Source: Bryobacteraceae bacterium
GTDB taxonomy: Bacteria; Acidobacteriota; Terriglobia; Bryobacterales; Bryobacteraceae
Direction of reading: 5' to 3'
Assembly: GCA_030039005.1 (NCBI GenBank)
Contig: JASHQT010000173.1
Location: 1-17,239, forward strand
DNA: 17,239 nucleotides
The notes beneath the pieces were generated by a model. The model was given only the letters and a program-made list of their open reading frames with translations. It did not search any database and was not told the DNA's origin. Positions 1-7,561 of the stretch are shown here, in pieces; the first letter of the stretch is position 1; every line of letters starts with the position of its first letter. Both the position numbers and the translations under genes were made by a program.

Positions 1-129
1 GGCGCCGACGGCAAAATGCTGCTGTTCACCTCCGGCGGCAAGTTCGAGAGCGTGTTCGACGGCAGAGGCGCCGGATGGGACAAGAGCTCCGACATCGACG
101 TGCAGGTGTTCGCGCACAAAGCGCAGTAG
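1..129 (+). CDS. C-terminal end of a TolB/PD40-like protein (5' truncated by window edge)
   Basis: The frame is open from base 1 to a TAG stop at 127-129 and gives 42 residues. The segment GADGKMLLFTSGG followed by SDIDVQVF resembles one blade of a PD40/TolB-type beta-propeller, where SPDGKxLxFTS is the usual repeat and ..DIYx.. closes the blade. This assignment rests on a single partial repeat. The gene runs toward the TonB-dependent receptor gene, and the two stop codons lie one base apart with no room for a separate terminator. No start, signal peptide or full domain can be judged. It could be another beta-propeller or WD40-like periplasmic protein. Confidence 0.6.
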   Translation, partial: GADGKMLLFTSGGKFESVFDGRGAGWDKSSDIDVQVFAHKAQ

Positions 130-130
130 T

Positions 131-3100
131 TCAGAAAATCAGCTTCAATCCAAACTGGATCTGCCGCGACGTGGTTGCCGTCGCGGTGATCAGTCCCGCC
201 GACGGACTATAAGCGCCGCTCGAGAACACGGTTGCGTTGGGCGTGGCGAAGTTCGCATGGTTGAGCGCGTTGAAAAGTTCCGCGCGGAACTGCAAACTGG
301 TGCGCTCTGTGATCGCGGTGGTTTTAAACAGCGAGGCGTCCAGATCCGCCAGCCCCGGCCCCGTCAAGACCCCGCGTCCGATATTTCCGAATGTCCCGGC
401 CGCCGGCAGAATAAACGCCTTCGGATTGAACCACTGGTTCGGATTGCCCGTGATGATTGGTCCAGTGAAATTCGGATTGAGAGACGGGCGGTCGGGGTCT
501 CTGGTATCGCCGTCGCCGGACTGGTTCGACCCCACCTCCGGAGTGAACGGGAAACCGCTCATCAGCGAAACGATCGCGTTGAGCTGCCACCCTCTCACCA
601 GATGATCGCCGAACGAGCCCAAGTTGTTCGCAAGCGCCCTGCCTCTCCCGAACGGCAGATCGTAGGTTCCCGATAGGCTCGCCGAGTTGGGAATGTCATA
701 CGCCGACGGTCCCCAATCGCGCCGGACATCGTAGGGGTCCAGGATCATTTGCGGCTGGTTGTTGGCCTGCGCACCGGTCAGCGCCGAGTTCATGTCTAGG
801 TCCTTGGAGTGCGTGTAATTGGCGCGGAACTGCAGTCCGTTGCTGAAGCGATGGAGCACATCCAACTGCAGCGCGTTGTAGCTGCTGTTGCCTTCGGTGT
901 ACCAGAAAAATCCCGCGCCTAGTTTCGGATTGGGCAGGGCGGCATTGGGTCCGGGAACGTAGAGCGTTCCTTGCGGCACGATGCTGCCGCTCTTGAGATT
1001 GCCGCCCGCCGAGCAACCCGCCGAACTGGTGCAGACCGTCGGCGGAATGGCGTTAGGATCGACGCTCACGAACCCGTGATACCCGAAAGAACCCACGTAA
1101 GAGGCGCGCAGCACGGTGTCGCGGGCGAGTTGCTGTTCGATGGTGAAATTCCATTCCTGGACGGTCGGGGTTTTGGCGTTGGGCTGGATACCCTCCGGAG
1201 CGAAAATCGTAGCGGGCGACGGCGGCACGCCCGCTGTCAATGGAACCTGCGATGGCAGCAATCCTCTGAGCGTCACGGTGCCGTTATACGGAGGAAGAGA
1301 GTTCAGCAGGAAGCTCAAATCGTCGATCAGCGAGTAATACATGCCCCAGCCGGCGCGAACGGCGGTTTTTCCGTTGCCGAAAACATCCCAGGCGAGGCCG
1401 GCGCGTGGGCCGAGCAGGTGCGTGGCGTTGTTGTGCGTGAAGACGGAATTGCCCACAATTGGGTTCGTCTCTAAGAATCCGTTGGAGCCCGGGATGTAAT
1501 TGGCGGCGCGGCCGGATTCCTCATTCCAGCCCGTGGTGAATTCGTAGCGCAGGCCGGCGCTGAGCGTCAGGTTGGGCGTCAGCTTGATCGCGTCCTGGAA
1601 GTAGCCCGCGCCGAACAGGCTGCGCCATCCGAGCTCGTTGGCGTCGGGAACCACTTGGAACGTGGTGAGAGTGCCTTGGAGGAACGCGGCCAGGCTGGCG
1701 AAGCTCGCCTGGCCCAACTGGCGGGAGGCCGTGTCGTCGTTTTCCTGGATGCGCTGGAACCAAAGGCCCGCGGTGATCTGCTGGCGGCCTTTGATGATCT
1801 GCACGCTATCGGTGTAGGTGAACAGATTTCTGCGATTCCAGACGTCGGAGGCGTTGTTCGGCCCGGCGGACGTGATGGTGCCGCCGTTGGTGGTGGTGAC
1901 GCCGCCGCCGATCACGATGCCGCCCGGTCCTAATCCGGTAACGAAGTCAGTGTCGGCGGGAAAGCTGACGAAATCTACCGGGTCATAGGCGAACGAGGCG
2001 CGCGAGAATCCGGCGCGAAATGTGTTCAGAATCTCGGGCGAGATGACGTGCGTCTCCTCCACGCTCGCCAGTTGCGTAGCCAGCGGCTCGAACGCCCCAA
2101 ACAAGGGGTCCGATTGCGGAATGGTGCTGTTGCCGTCGTCGATGGTATAAGCAGCCGAGAAGGTATCGCGATCGCTCAGGATGTAATCCGTCCGCACGGT
2201 TCCGAAATTCTCCAATACGGTTTGGCGGGGATTGTTGTAGGACAGTGCCACTCCGCCGCCCAACGGCGAGCCGTTCGGCAGCGGCCAGAGCTGCGTATAG
2301 GGCAGCATGCCCGGAGTGGCCAGCAGGCGTTCCGCAACGGTGGGGACAATGCTCACGCTGCTCTCGGCCAGCACCTGCCGGAAGCCTTCCCAGTTTCCGA
2401 ACAGGAACCATTTGTTTTTCTTGAGCGGCCCTCCCAGCGACGCGCCGAACTGGTTGCGGCGGAAGGGCGGAACAAAATTCTCATCGAAGAAGTTGCGGGC
2501 GTCCAGGTCGCTGTTGCGCAGAAATTCGTACAGCGTCCCGTGCAACTGATTCGTTCCCGATTGCGTGATCGCCATCACCTGCGCTCCGGCGCGTTTGCCG
2601 TACTCGGCGCCGTAAGTGTCGGTGAGCACGTTGAACTCGCGAATGGCGTCCACGCCCAGCAGCTCGCCGCTCGCGCCGCCGGGTGTGATGCCGAGCTGGC
2701 TGGTGCCTGTGTACTCGATGCCGTTCACCAGGAACAGGTTTTCGTACGTCCGGCGGCCATCGACGGAGAACGTGTTGCCTTCACTCGTGCTGGTATTCGC
2801 GCTCTTCATCGCGCTATAGTTCACGGCGCCTGGATTCAGCGTGATCAGATCGTCGTAGCTGCGGCCGTTCAACGGCAGATCCTTGATCTGCTTCTCGCCG
2901 ACAACGCCGGAGACCTGTTCGGTGGTAGCGTTGACCAGCGGCGTCTCAGCCGTGACGCGCGTCGCCACCTCGCCAGTTCCAAGCTGGAGAGCGAAATTCA
3001 CCACGGCCTCTTGACCCACTACCAGCGTCACGTGAGCGGGGCCCGACAGAATGAAGCCGACGCTGACGGCGGTCACTTCCTGCGGGCCGACCGGCAATCC

Positions 3101-3331
3101 CAGTACGGTGTAGTCGCCCGAACTGTCCGTAGTCACCGTTTTCGACACACCCGTATCGAGGCTTTTCACTGTTATGGTCGCGCCCGGAACCACCGCCCCG
3201 GAGGGATCCGTCACGCGGCCTGTGATGGAAGCGCCGACGGTGACCTGAGCCTTCGAAGACGCCACGCTCAGCGCCGCAACAAGCGCGACCATGGCCAAAC
3301 CCGAAAACCCACACTTGGAGCCTCTCAGCAA
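131..3331 (-). CDS. Oar-like TonB-dependent outer-membrane receptor with carboxypeptidase-regulatory domain
   Basis: A 1066-residue outer-membrane receptor. Residues 1-29 form a signal peptide ending near SSKAQ. Residues about 35-120 are a carboxypeptidase-regulatory-like beta-sandwich (GRVTDPSGAVVPGATITV, later DYTVLGLPVG). Residues about 130-260 hold the plug (LPLNGRSYDDL, FLVNGIEYTG, DAIREFNVLTDTYGAEYGKR), followed by a long beta-barrel that ends in a terminal Phe, as outer-membrane barrels usually do. The start is TTG at 3329-3331, chosen because a perfect AGGAGG lies five bases upstream. An internal ATG 13 codons later would shorten the signal peptide. Acidobacteria carry many such Oar-type receptors, often linked to glycan or peptide uptake, but the ligand cannot be read from sequence. 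The neighbour in divergent orientation is a secreted carboxylesterase. Confidence 0.95.
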   Translation of the reverse strand: MLRGSKCGFSGLAMVALVAALSVASSKAQVTVGASITGRVTDPSGAVVPGATITVKSLDTGVSKTVTTDSSGDYTVLGLPVGPQEVTAVSVGFILSGPAHVTLVVGQEAVVNFALQLGTGEVATRVTAETPLVNATTEQVSGVVGEKQIKDLPLNGRSYDDLITLNPGAVNYSAMKSANTSTSEGNTFSVDGRRTYENLFLVNGIEYTGTSQLGITPGGASGELLGVDAIREFNVLTDTYGAEYGKRAGAQVMAITQSGTNQLHGTLYEFLRNSDLDARNFFDENFVPPFRRNQFGASLGGPLKKNKWFLFGNWEGFRQVLAESSVSIVPTVAERLLATPGMLPYTQLWPLPNGSPLGGGVALSYNNPRQTVLENFGTVRTDYILSDRDTFSAAYTIDDGNSTIPQSDPLFGAFEPLATQLASVEETHVISPEILNTFRAGFSRASFAYDPVDFVSFPADTDFVTGLGPGGIVIGGGVTTTNGGTITSAGPNNASDVWNRRNLFTYTDSVQIIKGRQQITAGLWFQRIQENDDTASRQLGQASFASLAAFLQGTLTTFQVVPDANELGWRSLFGAGYFQDAIKLTPNLTLSAGLRYEFTTGWNEESGRAANYIPGSNGFLETNPIVGNSVFTHNNATHLLGPRAGLAWDVFGNGKTAVRAGWGMYYSLIDDLSFLLNSLPPYNGTVTLRGLLPSQVPLTAGVPPSPATIFAPEGIQPNAKTPTVQEWNFTIEQQLARDTVLRASYVGSFGYHGFVSVDPNAIPPTVCTSSAGCSAGGNLKSGSIVPQGTLYVPGPNAALPNPKLGAGFFWYTEGNSSYNALQLDVLHRFSNGLQFRANYTHSKDLDMNSALTGAQANNQPQMILDPYDVRRDWGPSAYDIPNSASLSGTYDLPFGRGRALANNLGSFGDHLVRGWQLNAIVSLMSGFPFTPEVGSNQSGDGDTRDPDRPSLNPNFTGPIITGNPNQWFNPKAFILPAAGTFGNIGRGVLTGPGLADLDASLFKTTAITERTSLQFRAELFNALNHANFATPNATVFSSGAYSPSAGLITATATTSRQIQFGLKLIF

Positions 3332-3336
3332 AACAG

Positions 3337-3342
3337 CCTCCT
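3337..3342 (-). promoter_or_regulatory. Consensus Shine-Dalgarno (AGGAGG) fixing a TTG start
   Basis: The plus strand reads CCTCCT, so the minus-strand mRNA has AGGAGG, a full match to the anti-SD. Five bases separate it from TTG at 3331-3329. No ATG or GTG sits at a suitable distance. This is why the receptor start is placed at TTG. Confidence 0.8.
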
Positions 3343-3381
3343 ACCCACGAATCGAGTTGATTCAGCGAAACAGTACTAACG

Positions 3382-3387
3382 ATTATA
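3382..3387 (-). promoter_or_regulatory. Putative -10 box (TATAAT) of the TonB-receptor promoter
   Basis: The minus strand reads GCATATAATCG, a perfect TATAAT, about 50 bases before the TTG start. This would give a leader of about 44 bases containing the consensus SD. No good TTGACA match is found 16-18 bases upstream, so the promoter may depend on an activator. Confidence 0.5.
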
Positions 3388-3466
3388 TGCGAGACTCGGC
3401 CGGTCGAACGCCGCTTCTGTCTCAACAGAGATACACTAAATGGCGGCAACGAAAGGCAGGGATGCA

Positions 3467-5047
3467 ATGGTGAAAAAGCTAACGATGGTCGCGTTGGTTG
3501 CGTTTGTGGGTGCGCTGGAGTTGGCCGCGCAAACGCCAAAACCCGTTCGCACGCAATCGGGCCTGGTCCAGGGCGCGATGGAAGACGGCGTCACGGTTTA
3601 TAAAGGCATTCCGTTCGCCGCGCCGCCGCTCGGCGATTTGCGCTGGCGTGCGCCCGGGGCGCCCGCCGCATGGGCCGGAGTCCGCAACGCTGACAAGTTT
3701 GCGCCGGGATGCACCCAGGTTCCGATCGCATTCGAGGCTCTGGGGATGGAAAAGGTCCCGGTGAGTGAGGATTGTCTCTATCTCAACGTCTGGACGCCTG
3801 CCAAGTCGCCGCGCGAAAAGCTGGCGGTGATGGTCTGGATCTACGGCGGCGGCTTCACGGCGGGCGCCACTTCGATCGGCACTTACAACGGCGCAAATCT
3901 GGCCAAGAAGGGCGTGGTTCTGGTGAGCGTGGCGTATCGGCTGGGCGCGTTGGGGTTCATGGCCCATCCCGAGCTGACGGCCGAGCAAGGCGGCCATTCG
4001 GGTAATTACGGACTCCTCGACCAGATCGCCGGATTGCAGTGGGTGAAGCGCAACATCGCCGCGTTTGGTGGCGATCCGAATCGCGTCACCATCTTCGGCG
4101 AATCGGCCGGTGGGATTTCGGTGAGCATGCTTTCGGCATCGCCGCTCGCCAAGGGATTGTTCCGCGGCGCGATTTCCGAGAGCGGCGGTAACTTCGGGCC
4201 GGAACGCGAGACGCCCGCCGAAGGCGGGGCCAACATGGATTCCCTCGCCACCGCGGAGAAGAACGGGAAGGCATTCCTGGCCAAGCTGGGCGTCACCTCC
4301 ATCGCCGACGCGCGGAAGAAATCGGCGGAGGAAATCCTGAAAGCTTCGCCTCCGGGATTGGGCGGCTCTTGGCCGAACTTCGACGGCTACGTGCTGCTGG
4401 GCGATCAGTACAAACTCTATTCGGAAAAACGCTACAACGACACAGCCGTGCTAATCGGTACGAATTCCGACGAAGGCGCGCTGTTCGTCGCCAGTGCGAA
4501 GTCCGACGCCTACCAGAAACAGATTCACGCCGGATACGGCGAATACGCGGACAAAATCCTGGCGGCTTATCCCGGCGCGACAGATGCCGAAGCCCTCCGT
4601 TCGGCCCGCGATATGTTCCGCGACACTGCCTTCGCCTGGCCCACCTGGACTTGGGCGCGGCTCCAGGCGAAAACCGGCAAAGGCAAGGCGTACGTTTACT
4701 ATTTCAGCCATCGGCCGCCTTATCCCAACATGCCGATGTTCGCGGGCTGGGGCGCCGCGCACGCCTCGGAAATCGAATACGTGTTCGACAATTTCCCGGC
4801 GGCCATGCCCGCTACGGCCTCGGATCGCAAGGTCGCTGACGAGATCTCCTCGTATTGGATAAACTTCGCTAAGACCGGCGATCCCAACGGAAGCGGGCTG
4901 CCGAATTGGCCGGCCTTCACCAATACCAGCGCGCAAGTGATGAACCTGGACGATCCGTCAAAATCCATCGACGTGCCGAATCTTCAAAAACTCGAAGTGC
5001 TGGATGGATACTTCGCTTGGAGGCGCGAAGCGGAAAAAGGCCAATAA
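3467..5047 (+). CDS. Secreted type-B carboxylesterase (alpha/beta hydrolase)
   Basis: A carboxylic-ester hydrolase of the carboxylesterase type B family, 526 residues from the chosen start, which is normal for the family. A signal peptide (VKKLTMVALVAFVGALELAAQ) predicts export. Family blocks are in order: YKGIPFAAPP and LRWRAP, then SEDCLYLNVWTP, the oxyanion GGGF, the nucleophile elbow FGESAGG (Ser213), the acid NSDEGA (Glu336) and the histidine block AAHASEIEYVF (His432), so the triad is complete. The start at 3467 is preferred over an in-frame ATG at 3440 because AGGGA precedes it and the signal peptide then begins MVKKL. The gene is divergent from the TonB receptor, and its stop lies 4 bases from the convergent pheA stop. 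The substrate is unknown; relatives act on p-nitrobenzyl and other aryl or alkyl esters. Confidence 0.95.
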   Translation: MVKKLTMVALVAFVGALELAAQTPKPVRTQSGLVQGAMEDGVTVYKGIPFAAPPLGDLRWRAPGAPAAWAGVRNADKFAPGCTQVPIAFEALGMEKVPVSEDCLYLNVWTPAKSPREKLAVMVWIYGGGFTAGATSIGTYNGANLAKKGVVLVSVAYRLGALGFMAHPELTAEQGGHSGNYGLLDQIAGLQWVKRNIAAFGGDPNRVTIFGESAGGISVSMLSASPLAKGLFRGAISESGGNFGPERETPAEGGANMDSLATAEKNGKAFLAKLGVTSIADARKKSAEEILKASPPGLGGSWPNFDGYVLLGDQYKLYSEKRYNDTAVLIGTNSDEGALFVASAKSDAYQKQIHAGYGEYADKILAAYPGATDAEALRSARDMFRDTAFAWPTWTWARLQAKTGKGKAYVYYFSHRPPYPNMPMFAGWGAAHASEIEYVFDNFPAAMPATASDRKVADEISSYWINFAKTGDPNGSGLPNWPAFTNTSAQVMNLDDPSKSIDVPNLQKLEVLDGYFAWRREAEKGQ

Positions 5048-5051
5048 CCGC

Positions 5052-5915
5052 TTACCGCCCGGGCGGGTAGCTACCCAGCACCCGCAGGAAGTCGGCGATC
5101 TCCGCCAGGTGCCGCAGGGCGTTTTGGACGCGAGGATCGGTCTCGCGCCCCAACAGGTCCAGGTAAAACAGGTATTCCCAAGGTTTCCCGCGCAAGGGCC
5201 GGGATTCGATTTTGGTCAGATTCAAATCCCGCAGCGCGAACGCGCTCAAGGCGCGAAACAGCGCTCCGGGAATATTGCGCGTAGTGAACACCAGTGAGGT
5301 CTTCCATTCTTTGGCGCGGCCCGGCGGCGGAAGTTTGTTGGAGGGATACAGCAGAAAGAAGCGGGTGAAATTGCTGCGATCGTCCTCAATCGAGCGCTTG
5401 AGAATCGCCCCGCCATAGAGCGCGGCAGCCACCTCGGAAGCGATCGCCGCGGCGCCGGGCTCCCTGGTCTCCATCACCATCTTGACGCTGCCGGCCGTGT
5501 CGTAGAACGGAACACGCGCCAGCTTCGGGTAGCGCGCGAAGAACTTGAGGCACTGATTCAACGCGACCGGATGAGAATACACCTTGCAGAGATCGCGGAA
5601 CTGAGTGCCCGGAGGGGCGATGAGGTTGTGGACGATGCGCACGTTGGTCTCGGCGGCGATCCGAACGTCGAAATGCAGGAGATGATCGTAGTTCTCATAC
5701 ACCGAACCAGCCAACGTATTCTCCATCGGGATCACCGCGGCATCGATCTTTCCCGTGCACAGGGCTACAAACACCCCCTCGAAAGTGGGGTAGGGAACGA
5801 CTTCCGTCTTCGGTCCTAATAGCTGCCGCGTCGCTTCCTGGCTGAAAGCGCCCAGTTCCCCTTGGATTCCGGTGCGCCGCGGTTTTAGACGTTTCTTGTA
5901 GGATTGTTTACGCAT
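5052..5915 (-). CDS. pheA: Prephenate dehydratase (monofunctional, PDT + ACT domains)
   Basis: Converts prephenate to phenylpyruvate in phenylalanine biosynthesis, in the cytoplasm. The 287 residues have the standard two-domain layout. The catalytic domain spans about 15-190, with GIQGELGAFSQEA, PMENTLAGSV (63-72), SHPVALNQC, DTAGSV, AAIASEVAAALYG and the NFTRF block (182-186), whose Thr184 is the known catalytic threonine. The ACT domain spans about 205-280, with GALFRAL (217-223) and ESRP (237-240), the phenylalanine-binding signatures, so feedback inhibition by Phe is expected. No chorismate mutase domain is present. An extra basic N-terminal stretch of about 14 residues precedes the catalytic core. 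ATG at 5915 is the start, but its SD is weak. The gene is convergent with the esterase, so no biosynthetic operon is visible. Confidence 0.97.
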   Translation of the reverse strand: MRKQSYKKRLKPRRTGIQGELGAFSQEATRQLLGPKTEVVPYPTFEGVFVALCTGKIDAAVIPMENTLAGSVYENYDHLLHFDVRIAAETNVRIVHNLIAPPGTQFRDLCKVYSHPVALNQCLKFFARYPKLARVPFYDTAGSVKMVMETREPGAAAIASEVAAALYGGAILKRSIEDDRSNFTRFFLLYPSNKLPPPGRAKEWKTSLVFTTRNIPGALFRALSAFALRDLNLTKIESRPLRGKPWEYLFYLDLLGRETDPRVQNALRHLAEIADFLRVLGSYPPGR

Positions 5916-6054
5916 CGTTATCAGATGTACCGTTTCGAATCTTCATAGTCACGGCCATTTTTTTCCTGACACTTGAATTTTTCGACTATGCGCTAACCCA
6001 CCAGCCAGGCGAGCCTCGTGGCCGAGTGCGATAAACTCTTGTCAAGCCTAAATC

Positions 6055-6074
6055 TTGTTCTGAAAACCGAACAA
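6055..6074. promoter_or_regulatory. Inverted repeat TTGTTC-N8-GAACAA upstream of the regulator promoter
   Basis: TTGTTC at 6055-6060 and GAACAA at 6069-6074 are perfect 6-base inverted arms with an 8-base spacer, 16 bases before the -35 box. Dyad symmetry of this size suits a homodimeric HTH regulator such as the XRE protein just downstream. Autoregulation is inference; no second copy was seen in the window. Confidence 0.4.
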
Positions 6075-6090
6075 AGGCCGCTTTCTTGCC

Positions 6091-6119
6091 TTGCTCTTTA
6101 TGGCTATGACCGATATAAT
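6091..6119 (+). promoter_or_regulatory. Putative sigma-70 promoter of the XRE regulator
   Basis: TATAAT at 6114-6119 is a perfect -10 box. TTGCTC at 6091-6096 is a three-of-six -35 with the ideal 17-base spacer. Transcription would begin near 6126, giving a leader of about 80 bases before ATG at 6209. Confidence 0.6.
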
Positions 6120-6208
6120 TCGACCCTGTAGCGGATCTCGCGAACGCCCTCGAATCCGAAACCGCACCCTGAGGCGTCGTGTCTAGGCGCTCGCGAGAGC
6201 ATCATATC

Positions 6209-7003
6209 ATGGAGGATCCTGGACAGAAACTACGGCGCGTGAGGGAACGCCTCAATTTGCGGGTTCGTGACGTAGAGTTGGCCAGCCAAAAGATCGCGGA
6301 CAAATACCACAACGACGATTTTGCCGTACTCATCAACCGCGTTTCCGAGATCGAGAATCGCAATCTGGTTCCCAGCATTTACAAGCTATACTCGCTCTGC
6401 GCGATCTATCGCCTTGATTTACAAGAAGTTCTGGAGTGGTACGGGATCTCGCTCGCGGCGCTTCCCGCTGACGCGGCAACCGTAGAGGTACCGCAAACGC
6501 ATATATTGTCTTTTCAAAGCAATACAGGCCAAAGCGGCCAAGGCGAGGTCTTGTTGCCCCTAGCGCTCGATCCGGGCCTGGACCCGCGCCGCACCACGTA
6601 CCTCACTCGCATGGTACAGCGCTGGGGTACGCTCCCATTGCTGTTTCTCGATGCGCTCAACCCGAAAGAGCAGCGCTATGCCCTAGTGGGTACCGACGAT
6701 TGGTTCATGTATCCTTTGCTTCCACCCGGCACGTTTGTCTCCATCGATGAGACGCAGCGGAAGATCGCCAACTCCGGCTGGAACAACGAGTTCGAAAGAC
6801 CAATTTACTTTTTTGAGCATCGCGAAGGGTTCGCATGCGGCTGGGCCAGCCTGAACGGCGAGCAATTGACGCTGATCCCCCATCCGATTTCGAACTGCAG
6901 CCCGCGAACTTACAAATATCCTAACGATATTGACCTGATTGGCCAGGTCTCGGGGATCGCTATGCGTCTGGATCAGGCTCCGCGACGCCGGTCGCGGCCT
7001 TGA
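6209..7003 (+). CDS. XRE-family HTH regulator with degenerate S24-like C-terminal domain
   Basis: A predicted DNA-binding regulator of 264 residues. Residues 5-80 form an XRE-type helix-turn-helix (KLRRVRERLNLRVRDVE through VSEIENRNLVPSIYKLYSLCAIY), with a longer than usual insert between the second and third helices. Residues about 155-250 resemble the peptidase S24 fold of LexA/CI repressors (YALVGTDDWFMYPLLPPGTFVSID). The SMxP position reads FMYP, so the serine nucleophile is absent, and the later lysine region reads CGWASLNG. Self-cleavage is therefore unlikely and the domain may act in dimerisation or ligand sensing. ATG at 6209 is preferred over GTG 6179; the SD (GAGAG) is modest. A strong promoter and an inverted repeat lie upstream. 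The 3' end overlaps the convergent unknown gene by 44 bases. Confidence 0.88.
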   Translation: MEDPGQKLRRVRERLNLRVRDVELASQKIADKYHNDDFAVLINRVSEIENRNLVPSIYKLYSLCAIYRLDLQEVLEWYGISLAALPADAATVEVPQTHILSFQSNTGQSGQGEVLLPLALDPGLDPRRTTYLTRMVQRWGTLPLLFLDALNPKEQRYALVGTDDWFMYPLLPPGTFVSIDETQRKIANSGWNNEFERPIYFFEHREGFACGWASLNGEQLTLIPHPISNCSPRTYKYPNDIDLIGQVSGIAMRLDQAPRRRSRP

Positions 7004-7421
7004 GCAGATCCAGGAGAGCGGCAAAATCAGCCAAATAAAGGCGTCTCTCGGTTGCGCGGACGCCGGTCGGCAGGAGGTTGCGGTAAGGCGCCAGCCGCAT
7101 CCAGGTCTCGACCACAAGCCGCCGGTCCTCGAACAGACCCGAAATATAAAGATCCAGGTCGGCCTTCTGTTGTTCGATGTTAAACGACAACCATTCCCCA
7201 AAAACCGCGTTGTGGCTGTTTTTCAGGGCCTTATTGGCTTCATCCTCTCCGAATACCAGCCCTAATCCGTGGTGCTCGTATAATCCGCTATTGGGATTCC
7301 GCAACGAAGCGAGGTAGACGAGCCTGCCGAAGACAGAGGGGATTTGGGAAATTGTATTGCGCCAAAGGTCGGCGGCGGCGCTGCGATCGAAGGCGACGCT
7401 CGATCCGCTGTAGTCTCGCAT
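6960..7421 (-). CDS. Conserved hypothetical protein, unknown function
   Basis: A 153-residue soluble protein with no signal peptide, membrane segment or motif I can tie to a function. It is rich in Leu, Arg and Ala and probably helical. A notable block is QIPSVFGRLVYLASLR followed by GLYEHHGL, then LSFNIEQQKADLDLYISGL. I have an impression of similar unannotated proteins in Acidobacteria, but that cannot be verified here. The start ATG at 7421 is the first after an in-frame stop and lacks a clear SD; a TATGAT box lies only about 14 bases upstream, so near-leaderless expression is possible. It is last in a run of minus-strand genes, 140 bases after the SprT-like gene, and its 3' end overlaps the regulator's by 44 bases. 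Confidence 0.72.
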   Translation of the reverse strand: MRDYSGSSVAFDRSAAADLWRNTISQIPSVFGRLVYLASLRNPNSGLYEHHGLGLVFGEDEANKALKNSHNAVFGEWLSFNIEQQKADLDLYISGLFEDRRLVVETWMRLAPYRNLLPTGVRATERRLYLADFAALLDLLKAATGVAEPDPDA

Positions 7422-7561
7422 ACGCGATACATGAAATCATACACCGGATATCCCCAGCAAGGGAAGATCGCCGGCCCGGAAATTCTCGATGCGAGATGTT
7501 CTCTTTTCAGAACCGCAATGGAGGAAACTATTGCCTGATTGCGACTCTGCCGGTGGCCCGC

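Larger units (their letters stand above)
5916..6208. other. Intergenic region between pheA and the XRE regulator
   Basis: About 290 bases without a convincing gene, separating two divergent genes. It is more AT-rich than its flanks. It holds an inverted repeat at 6055-6074 and a promoter at 6091-6119, both described separately. A GTG at 6179 is in frame with the regulator but has no SD and would add 10 unlikely residues. I found only weak -10 candidates on the minus strand for pheA. Confidence 0.7.

Noticed and set aside
2048..3379. 443-codon plus-strand frame opposite the TonB receptor
   Set aside because: It is antisense to a receptor with full domain structure, has Arg/His/Gln-rich shadow composition and no recognisable domain.
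5055..5066. CCGCCCGGGCGG palindrome near the esterase/pheA stops
   Set aside because: It encodes the conserved-frame end of pheA and has no loop or T-run; probably coding coincidence in GC-rich DNA.
7422..7561. Possible small gene between the SprT-like and unknown genes
   Set aside because: Plus-strand frames here are short, continue from antisense of the unknown gene, and have no SD or motif.
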